DNA of 18,384 nucleotides from Gonium pectorale. Its lineage: Eukaryota; Chlorophyta; Chlorophyceae; Chlamydomonadales; Volvocaceae. The translations under genes were made by a program, and so were the position numbers. The notes beneath the pieces are model-generated. The model did no database searches, was not told where the DNA came from, and saw only the letters and a list, made by a program, of their open reading frames with translations. Positions 1-10,100 of this stretch are shown here, one piece after another. Within the stretch, counting starts at the first letter, position 1, and every line of letters begins with the position of its first letter. The stretch covers positions 189,665 through 208,048 of the forward strand of contig LSYV01000104.1 in the NCBI GenBank assembly GCA_001584585.1, in the 5' to 3' direction.

Positions 1-50
1 TCGAGGGGGCGGGGTAATAACCGAGGGGGGGGCGGGGCAACCAGGGGGGA
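1..50. repeat. G-rich short tandem repeat at the window edge
   Basis: The first bases contain two near copies of a unit of about 20 bp. Each unit begins with CGAG and a long G run, then CGGGG, then a short A-rich tail (GTAATAAC in one copy, CAACC in the next). A partial third G run follows. The repeat probably extends left out of the window. It could form G-quadruplex structure on the + strand. No gene is associated with it. Confidence 0.5.
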
Positions 51-890
51 AAGCCCTGTAGGAACCGACCAGAGCCACGATGCGGCTGCCTGTGTATGTG
101 TGGTCTGAGATAGTGCCCGCAGCAGGCGGTAGCGCTTCACAGGTCCCTACGTGGGATTGTGTTGCTCTTGCTTCGCAAGTTGTGAGCCGCGAACACCGGG
201 GGCCCGGGAGCCGCTAGCCGTGAGGACTAAATCAAGTGGTTTCATACCCAATTTTGCCTTGCTGTGGTACTTACTTCCTGGATAGACGTCTACAACGTCC
301 GTACGGCTTGGCTTCAAAATGCATGCTCATGCGCCCTTGTATAGCCTAAACTTCGAGTACAAGTTTGCTGTTGTTGTTTAGTATTTCACATGCGGCTATC
401 GGGCACCCTTGTCTCGAAGTCGCGAAGAACGAGTTGCGCGTTCGTGGAGAAGTTGCACTTAGCTGATTAAATGGCCGCAAACAGTTACTCACTGGCAGCA
501 GGCCGAGCTGTCCCCAAGTAGTGGCGGCGGCACAAATGTTTGGCGTTACTCCGAGAACGGCGGTGAGAGGCAACGGAGCCGAGAGAGCAATAGCATCGCA
601 GTGATATAGTTGAGATAAGGCCGTCGATTTTGGCTGTGTATTCCCGCAAAAGCCCCCTACCTTTCCCATGCCACCGCATGTTAGCTTGCTTGAGTCAAGC
701 AAGCGCGCAGACGCCTGCTGCCTCTCAAAGGAGAGCATGCCTGAGTTGCTCTGCTCCCAGGCATCCCATCTTGACAACCTATTTGCAGCCACGACAAAAC
801 CCCCTGCCGTCACTCCCTCCCCCTTGCTTACATACATGATGTACCAAGGGCTTGCCTCCCGCCGCCTCATCAGCCGCCCCCTCTGGGCCC
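51..890. other. Non-coding 5' flank of gene A
   Basis: No exon can be supported here. A long open frame runs on the minus strand between 346 and 1011, but it matches no family I know and overlaps the proposed first exon of gene A, so I treat it as chance. The promoter and 5' UTR of gene A should lie in this stretch. I see no convincing TATA box or initiator. Short upstream ATG frames exist, for example from 668, but nothing supports their use. Confidence 0.4.
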
Positions 891-1124
891 ATGGAGGCCG
901 CGGCGTCGACTGCAAAGGCTGGTACAGCTGCGGGTGCTGCGGCGGTAACGGCGACTGGCCTTCAAGGCCGCCCGCCACATAACCATCGGCTGCCTCCGCT
1001 GACAGCGGCAAAATCGTACGGCATCATATACACAGCCGAGCGGCTGGCCGCAGTTGCTGGAGCCGCTGCTGGAGCTTCCGACCGTTCCATCCGCAGTCAG
1101 CCTGCCCTGCAAGACCCCGACGAT
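891..1124 (+). CDS. Gene A exon 1 (proposed start), Ala-rich N-terminus
   Basis: An ATG in a good context (GCCC-ATG-G) opens 78 codons that end at a consensus donor, GAT|GTAAGC, in phase 0. That matches the phase of exon 2. The peptide starts [11 protein letters not shown] and is rich in alanine, with a second Ala-rich stretch near its end. No signal peptide is visible. Exons 2 and 3 contain no in-frame ATG before 2453, so a start upstream of 1986 is needed unless translation begins inside exon 3. Another short frame starting at ATG 1858 was considered, but its only good donor gives the wrong phase. Confidence 0.42.
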
Positions 1125-4100
1125 GTAAGCAAGCAATCAAACGGCCCCACCTACCCACCTTGACATCTGCCAGGTCCTTAGCACGCCACATGTATGGTCT
1201 ATCTACCTTGGCATGGCAAACATGCATGGTGCTCCTTGCTCCTTAGATAGCCGCCCGCACAAGTCCCGCCCCCGTACTCACCCCCGCGTCACGCGCCACT
1301 TCCCGATACATGACCATGTACAGACGCATGCTGCATTCACCCTGCAACCCCACCCTGCACCTCGGGCCGTGTGCCCCTTACTTGGCATGCACTCTGCGCA
1401 CTGCTTCCGTTCCGTGCACTGCGCCCTTGCTGTAGCCCGCGTGACATGCTCCACGCCCCACGCCCACCCCCTGCGATACCTGCGACCGACCACCGCAACC
1501 CCCGCACACCGGTGTGCGGGGGAGACGTGGTACCACGGCTCCCTGCGCTCCCCTGCGCTCCGTACATCTGCCGCACCCGTATGTTACGCCCCCTTGCGTT
1601 CCTTGCCGTTCGCCGTACGTGCTGTTGTACCCTGTTGCACCCTGCACCGCCGCACCCTGCTGCAGCCCGCGTCCTGCACTACCTGCACCACACCTGCGTG
1701 CACTACCGCGCTGTGCCGCGCTGTGCCCTATCCCATGCACTGCACACTGCCCTGCAGCCCGCACACTGCCCGTGAATTGCCCCATTCCTTGATTGTCACC
1801 AGTCTTGCTTTGCCCCGCGCGCTGCGCCATGCCATCAGGTTCAACGCCCGACCGTAAATGAAGAAAACCCCCACGCCCCCAGCAGATAATCCTGAACATG
1901 AATGCGTGCTCGATGTTGGCAGGTTGCCACCTGAAATCATTTATTAGCCTCGCTCTTGGATGTGTCCCTATTTACGTTCTCACAGGCTGAACAAGGAGCA
2001 CAGGCAGCCGTGTTACCGGGTGCAGTCCATGGCGAGGGTACTGGTGAAGATAAAGATGGAGGCCAGAAGATCCGGGCGGAGGAGGACACCAAAGTTATCA
2101 GCCATCTGGCCGGCGTGGAGCACAGGGTAAGCGTGAAGCAATTGCCTAGTTTCAAGAGAGGCGGAGGACCATGGGTACTTCAGTATGTACGAGAGTGCGT
2201 GCCTGTTGGAATGGACTGGCATGGAGCCTCACAGAGCTTGCTTGATTTACTGCTGGCGCGTCGGGCTGGCTCACGAACCGGCTTGGCTCAAGATCGCATG
2301 CCTGGTCACCTGCAGCTAGGTGATCAGGCTTCATCACTCGGGTGGGCTTTCATACGTTTTTTGCCCCTCCACACGCACCGCAGCAGGCTGTTGGGCAAGG
2401 AGCTCGTGCAGAACTGCCGCCAGGTCGACAGATAAGCGGTGCAAACGGCATAATGAATGGCAGTGCCAGCCGGGAACACATAGACGGCAGTGCCGACGAC
2501 AGGGAGGATGAGGATGGCGGTGATGGTGACAATGATGGCGGCCAGGGCTGCAATGAGGGGAATATGGAGGATGACGGTCTTATGGAGCAGGAGGTACGTA
2601 ATACAAAAAACGGAGATTCAAAGCTGGAGCCCATAGCGCAACCAACCTATCTGCGCACCGCCGGCTACTGCATTCAGTAGATTGCCATAGAATGAATGGC
2701 CAGTTCAGATAGAATGGATGGCCACTGCAGATAGAATGAATGGCCGTCGTTCCACGCCATTCCCTGCCATATTTGCCACGAAACTCAGGCGCTGCGCAAG
2801 GCCCTCCGTGTTGCAGCAAGCAAAGGCCAGCTGGCCGCTGTCGAGGAACTGCTTCAGGCAGGAGCCGAGCCTGATGGCGCTGGGAAGGTGAGCTACAAGC
2901 ACGATTTCAACAATTAACAGTAGACAATGACGTCCAGCAACACGCTTCGTGTATATCATTCCCCCAGTGAGGCTGAGCTTGTGATAACCAATTCGGCCGT
3001 TGAACCAGCCATCTGCCGCCATGAACTTTAGTACGTGACCCGAGTGACCGGCGTCAGCGCCAGCAGGAAGAGACACACTGCCGGAAAATAGTTATCGCCC
3101 CCCTCCTCAGCAAATGCCAGACGCTTACGATTAGACATGAGCATCCGGAGCGCCGTCCCGTAGAGCTCGATGTGAAGGCGCCGGGTCGTCCGCCCCGATC
3201 CCGGTCGGCTGTACTCGGGATGATGACTCGCAGTGCTCGTGTAGGTAACCCGGATAGCATGTTTGGACAAGTCCTTGATGCGCTTGCATAGCTTGCATAG
3301 GCGGGTAAAGGTCACGTCAGCATCCCAGTCAGCAGGTACGACGCTCGGCACCACCAGTGCCGTACAATTGACATGCATGCTCTCTGGACACGGTGTCGCC
3401 CTCTCAACGAGTGTGTAGAGGATGAGCAGCCTGCCCGGTCCTCATAGCATCCCGAATGTCGGTACACGCAAGATGTTCACATGTACGTATTCGACTCTGT
3501 ACGTTTGCGTGTACGAATCAGTCATACATTCAGTCATGAAAACCTTCCTTTGCCACCGAGCAATCTACCCATGGCCGCACAGGCTTTGACGGGAACCTGT
3601 ATACGTGTAACTGTCTTGTCAGGGCCTACATCAATCAGACGCCCTGTGCCATGCCACCGCTGAAGTTTATTAGCTTGTACGATTGCTGTTCCTCAAAAGC
3701 AGCAGCATGCATGTGCCGTAATGCATGCATGTGTCGGCGGTGTGCACTGTGCTGTGCATGCGGGGGCGTGCAATGTACCCTTGCCTAAGGCTGTGTTGCG
3801 GTCACAAAGACGACTGCTATCTTGCCCAAAAGTAGTCATACATGCATGGCCTGTATTTAATGTTTGTTCAATACCTGCTGGCCTGCCAGGTATGGCGCTT
3901 AGTGGTGAAAGCACGTTAGACCCGCCCAAGCCAGGTGCAAACCTCCCTGCAATACATTTCCAATACGCTATATCTTGTTCACAGCAGCCATGCTGGATGC
4001 AAACTTGAACGCTCCATTGCGCAACTTGCAGTGTTATCATCCGCTGTGTTCGAAAGGCCCCAGTCACATGCCGCAGCGTCCTATGTATATGCCTTCCTAT

Positions 4101-7100
4101 TACCAATTCTGTTCCCCCTTCTGTTCCCCCTTACGACCCTTGGCGTGGCCATCTAAACCTAACTTGCTTGCCGACATCAGGAGGTGCTGACACCACTTCA
4201 TTGCGCAGCACGTAATGGCCACGTGGAGGTTGTCAAGGTGCTGCTGAAGGGAGGAGCCGACGTCAACAGCACGGCTGAGGTGGGCTGGGTATTCCTGTCC
4301 ACCTGTGCTTGTCCATATTCCGAAACACTCCCCCTTTTTAATCCATATGTGCGATGCTGTCTACATTTAGTAGGGTTTATGGTTTGCGCCGGTGTGTTTA
4401 GTTAGCTGATACATGACTAATGACACATATCTTACCTCTTCATTCATTCATGGTTACGTATCGTCCATTTGCATACTCTGTCTAGAAGACCTGTCGTGAG
4501 GTATCGGAGCTCCCCTTGTGCATCACCTGTGGTTAATCATCCTATCCGTATCCTTTATGCAGGAAAGCTCCTCACTCACGCACGTCCCACTGACTCTCCA
4601 CCCAACCACCCATCACCAGGAGGAATACACTCCGCTGCATTTTGCTGCACGGAGTGGGCACGTGGAGGTGGTCAAGGCGTTACTGGAGGCTGGAGCCAAC
4701 GCCGAAGCTAAGAGCGAGGTTGGTGGGCTCGGGTGGGTGGGTGCACATCTACCTGCTGGTAGCCACCAAACCCTGGGTGTGCAGATACTGGCAAAACATG
4801 TTAAGGAGTAGATAGACGGCATGCATTTCTTGTCTTTTATTGAAGTGCAGCCCGTTCAATCCCCTCATCTTTCGCTTGCCGCATAGAACTATTGACATAT
4901 GATAAGTAGTAGTGAATGTCTCGGTGTGCTTTACAGTACTGCAAGAAGGGTTCAGGGACGACAAGGAGGCGACATATGTATGTGCCCCGATGTTTGGTAC
5001 TTGCCTTATGTGAAGTCATTTCCATCATTGTTACCGCTGGTCACCACTACAGGAAAGGAAGACACCGCTTCATCTAGCAGCATCGGAAGGGCACGTGGGT
5101 GTTGTCAAGGTGCTAGTGGAGTGGGGAGCCAACATCACGCCTACGGACATGGTGCGTGGGTGTGCAGCAGGAAACCGTGCAGGCCGTCTTACTTGTTGTG
5201 GCGTTGGCAGTAGTGTCCTCCTTTATGTATGCGTGTATGTGTGCTGATGAGGTTACGGGTTGTTGTAAACATACATGTTGAAGAAGGAAGAGTTCGGGCA
5301 GGTATATGTCACACACAATCACGGTCTACCCATCCATGGCTGCACACGTGTGACGGGTACCTGTAGCCTAACCTAACTTGAACACATTGACTGGATGGAG
5401 CCGTGTTTCACTTAACTACGCGCGTTCTCTTGACACATCTTTGCCCTCGTCCAAGCATAGGATATGAAGACCCCGCTGCAGCTGGCAGCTCTGGCAGGCC
5501 ACAATGAGGTCACGGCAATTCTGAAGGGCAAAGCAGCCAACACCGAGGCTGAGAATGCGGTTCGGTCATCCGGCAGCTTCAAGAACGACCACCCGCCGCG
5601 ACTGGCGGCAGACGTTTCTGCCGCTAACGGCGACTTCTTTGAGAAGGCCGATGCCAAGGGCAATGTCGCCATTGGCGCGGTGGCCTCTGTCCCAGTGAAC
5701 AAAGTGCCTGCCGCTGCCACCACGGCGGCAGGGCCCTGGCACGTACGGCTGTGGCGGCGACTTTTCGCTGCGCAGGTGTTGTTGTGGCGGCGACTTTCTG
5801 AGGCTCGTGAGGCAGATGGAGCGGGCGGCTGGCTGCTGCGGCGGGGGTGGCCCATGTTCAGCGCCGTGCTTTTCTGCTACGACGTGGCATCAGATGCAGT
5901 GCTGGCCCGGGTGAGTGCTGCCTTACTTTTGGGTGGGCTCTATCTAGCGCTGAGGTCAGGGCTGCCGGGACCTACCTTACGGAAACTCGTGTGTGGTGAG
6001 GGGTATGAAGTTTTGTTTTCATGTGTTGCACATCACACAAAGAACGCGCTGGTCGTCTGTCTGATCTGTGCTTTCAGTCCTTCCAGTCTTCTCCATCCGC
6101 CCCCAGCTCCATCCGCCCGCCCCTGCCGCCGATGTCAGATGCTCCTTCCATTCCCAATTTCGCTTCAGGACCTCTTCACAAATGGCTACACCAACTTGGG
6201 AGGCCTCGTCCTCATCTTCATGCTCTCCCACTACGTCCCGACGTACCTAATGATCCTCCGAGCGGTCAACCAGTTCTTTTTCACGCAGCGCAAATTGCTG
6301 CCCGCGGCAGCTGCTTCCAAGGCCTCCACGGGCCTGGGCCTGGTGGGACTCCTCGACCCCTCAATCGCTGGCAGCGCCGCCACTGCTGCCATGGCAGCAG
6401 GGCAGCTTGCCGCCAGCGTCACTGTGCTAGAGTCCCTGCATCTCTTCTTCTACGTCCTCTTGGTCCTGTTCGGCCTGCCTCTTGTGCCACTCATTGATGC
6501 GTACATGGTGCTCACGGCGGTCTTCCTGCCCGTGGATCCCAGTGAGGCTGGCTACGTCATGCGCAGCGCTGACGACTTCTGCCGCCAGTACGAGCGCATC
6601 CGGCTGCCGCTCGAGTGCTTCATGGAGAGCCTGCCGCAGACGGGGCTGCAGGTGCGCACAGAACGCTTAACCGAGTACTAAAAGAAAATAAACAAGCAAC
6701 GAAGCCCTACCTATGATGTATCTAAAATTATACTAGGCCATGAATATGTTTCCTTTACCTTTCCTTCTTACATACAGAGCATTTCGTTTAGCCAGAAAGA
6801 AAATCCCTAAAATTAGATGTGGATAAATGTGCTTCCTGAGGTGCCCTTCTGGTAGGTATTCGCGCGCTACCGTGCCGGACCCTCTTTCAGGGGTGGTTGT
6901 GGCACCCATCCCTCCTTCCGGCCCTTACTGCTTTTTGTTTGGGACCGCACCAAAAGAGGATATCCATTACATATTAGGCGGCTGATAACTGATACCTGCT
7001 GTCTGCTGCTGCATGTTGCCGACCCTCGCTCCACACCCATACCCCGCAGATCTACCTCTACACACGGACGCAAGCTGGAGCGGCTCGCGGCATAGAGGTC

Positions 7101-10100
7101 TCACAGGTTGGAATGCAGATGCTGTGTTCATGCAAGCTGGCCCGGACGACGGGCGGCAACGACCCATAGAGATTGCAATTGCACGGCGGAATGTGCTCCT
7201 CTATAACTTAGTTCGGAACCCTATCCTACTCAGCTGCCCGTCCCATCCACCCGTGCCAAACTCGAAGGCCGTGCTGCTGACCTCCCTGCTTGGCTCCGTG
7301 CTCAACCTGGTCAGCATCTCGTGGGAGCTGTTTAACTCGTTCCGCGCGAGCGGCAGCACGCCCATGGAGTACCTGGCGGCGCTCATCAGCCTGCAGGTGG
7401 GTGTGGTGGAACTGCGGCGGAAACGTGACGGTTGCTTGGTAGTTACTACCAGCTGGCTGGCTGGCTGGATAAATGTTGTGTTTAGTTTGAATGCGAAAGC
7501 AAGCCCGGTAAAGTGCCATATGTATGGAAGCGTGGTAAGAACACTACTGGAGGGCATGAAGGCATGGCTCAACATTGCTGTGGCCATATGCATGGCCACT
7601 TTTCCAGAATGCCATGCATGTCATGTCCATTTCCTATTAATATCACTGCCAACCTCTACCATCCGATAAATATTCCAACCGTATACACTACAGAGGAAGT
7701 GTCGCAGGTTGTTGATACCGCATTCACTGCACACCCATCTGCCCCCAGGGCTACACACAGGTCCCCCTGGAGGTGAAACGGGCCTTGCTGAGCCGCGTGG
7801 ACGAACATCAAGGCCGAATGGTGGAACTTGACCGCGCAGCAGCGGCAGCCATGGGCCCTACAGCCGCTCCCGCTGGCCACACCACCGACGGTGCAAGTCC
7901 CCATGACAACAGTGGCGGGGCCGTTGCCCTTTCTGCAGCTACCATCGGTGGTGATGGGCCAGCCGACACACAGCTGCAGCATCAGCTGCTACCTGCTGGG
8001 GATGCCGAATATGGTTCCCTGAGCCTCCCGCAGCTGCTGTCGCGGTTGCGCCACGGCCGCCTGCCGCCTGAACTGGTCTTCCAGCTGGGCGGCCCTGAGG
8101 ACAGCGTGTACGGTGCGCTCTCGTCCTTCCAACGCCGCATCTTCATGGACCTCGTTTCCTCGGAGGTTCCCCTCGCCTCTCTGCGCGCCCTCCACCTCGT
8201 CCACGTTGAGCCCGCTGTCACCGCTCGCCTTCTGCGTAGCACCCCTTCGCTCCCTGGGCTGCTCCGGATCGAGGGCGACTGGCAGCCACGCGGCCACCGC
8301 CGTGGTGGCCGCCTTGGTGCACATTTCTCCGCTTCCACCGCATCTGTCGCACCATCTGCTGCCTCGGCCGGTGGCCGAGCCCCATCATCGTATATCAAGC
8401 GTGGCACATCTTATCTTCAGGTGGTTACACAGTACCTGCCTGACACTGCCCGACGGGTTGGCGCTGCTGCCACGCCGCTGGTGGACCTGCAGCTGTCCCG
8501 GCTGGCGCTGACCCAGGGGTCTGACGGGGCTGCCAGCAGCCTCAACCAGCGCAGCCCCTACATGACTGGTTCGGCGGCGGTGGGCCGCGGACTGGCGCAG
8601 GTAGGCTGACATGCATCTACCTGTGTATGTGCCATTTATTTTCTGCCGCAAGCCTATCTAGCTCAGCTCTGCCTGCGCTCGTGAATATTGCCATCCTTTT
8701 CTTACTTGCTGCTCTTGATGAGTACGCCTGCAAGATGTAAGCTATTGACAGGCCTTCGGCACTACTGTTATTAATCATAAGAGAGCATGCTATACTAGCC
8801 CAGTCCAAGCCACGAGCGAGCTAAACAAATATGACTAATGCACGGTCCTTGCATACTCGGCGGTCCGGCAACTCCGGCCTACTTGCATACCTGCAAATCC
8901 AGCGGCCTGCCTGCCGGATCCGAACGTGCAGGTGCTTGCGGAGCAGCCGCTGCTGGGCTGGCTGCTCCTGGAAACGTGTGATATCCACGTGCCCACCATG
9001 CTATCCTCACTGGACGCCGAGCTGGCCCACGGGTCTGCCGTCGGCACTGTTCCCGGCAGCGGCCTTCCTCCTGCACTGTCCGTAAAGACCATGCGGCGGC
9101 GCATAGGAACCATCATGGCCGCCCTCGCCTCCTGTGGAGCGGCGCTTGGGCGCAAGGAGAGCTCAGCAGTGGAGCAGGCATCCAGCCAACAAGGTGATGA
9201 CCTGGAGAACTTGCTAGAGACGGCTGCATCCTCCAGCAGCAGTGAAAGAGGAGATGGAGGCGGACGCAGGCAACACGCCGCTCCGGTTCTGGTTGTGGTG
9301 CACTCATCGGGCGGGATGGAGCTGGTGAACTGGCTGATCGACCGGTCGCAGCAGGCGGGCATTGCTGGAGCAGCTGCTGGCGGCGGCGGTGCAAAGCTAT
9401 CGAAGCCTGCTGTTACCAAGGCGGCTTCAGGCATTGGAGTGGAAAGTACTGCCGCTGCTCAGGCACAGGCGCAGGTGCACGAGGCGGTCAGAGTGACAAC
9501 AACTGCAAAGCCGGTGCTAGCAGCGCTGCTTCGGGAGCTGCATTTTATACCCAACTTCGTGCCGAGCGGTGGCATACACCCAGATGTACAGGTGAGCAGG
9601 TTGTACCGGTTGGTAGATGATGAATGGGCATGCATGGCATATGGAAGATTGGCCATGAGCTCCTCTTGTTCTTGTGAACCCCGTTGCAATGCACATGATG
9701 AGATACTTGTATTTGCACGTGTTGAATCTTATTGCAATGATCAAGGTTGTGCATATAGCTCAGGCCGTCTTAGTGCTCGTTTACAATCATTCGCTTCATG
9801 TATTCGTGCTGGCGGGATGACGTAGGGTGAGTGACTAGCAAGGTTGTATACGAACCAATACACATTCACTACTCACCCCACGGCGCCCAAAGGCAAAGGC
9901 CAAGGCAGAAAGAAGCATCTGCGCATCCATCCAGGCACCTCTGTAACATTTGCTCGTAACCTGCTCATGAGGGAGGGCCACCCACCCCACAGGTCATTCT
10001 GGCGCCCCACCCTCGCACCCCCGGGCTGCTAGAGGCGCTGACGCCGCTGCTGAGCACCGTGCTGGCGCCCCGGCTGCTCGACCTCAATGTGGGCGCCTTT

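Noticed and set aside
346..1011. 221-codon minus-strand open frame in the 5' flank
   Set aside because: No recognisable motif, low-complexity composition, and overlap with the proposed exon 1 on the other strand. Long chance frames are common in GC-rich DNA.
1213..1857. 214-codon + frame and a 173-codon minus frame over the C-rich block
   Set aside because: Both come from the same biased low-complexity sequence; the peptides are repetitive Cys/His/Pro/Thr or Gly/Arg mixtures without domain character.
1858..1948. ATG at 1858 as the first exon of gene A
   Set aside because: The peptide is short and its only good donor (GGCAG|GTTGCC) is in phase 2, which would lead to a stop in exon 3.
2888..4180. 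An additional ankyrin exon in the largest intron
   Set aside because: I scanned all + frames for the TPLH, GH and LL spacing and found no match next to an acceptor and donor.
5464..6681. Uninterrupted 405-codon gene reading through 5911-6168
   Set aside because: Consensus donor and acceptor flank 5911-6168, the intervening peptide is low-complexity, and splicing restores the XK-like motif. The frame also ends just past a clear donor at 6652.
9592..9825. Continuation of exon 13 to a stop at 9823
   Set aside because: A good GTGAGC donor at 9592 and an in-phase LRR exon at 9993 explain the sequence better; the extra peptide is Cys-rich and has no LRR pattern.
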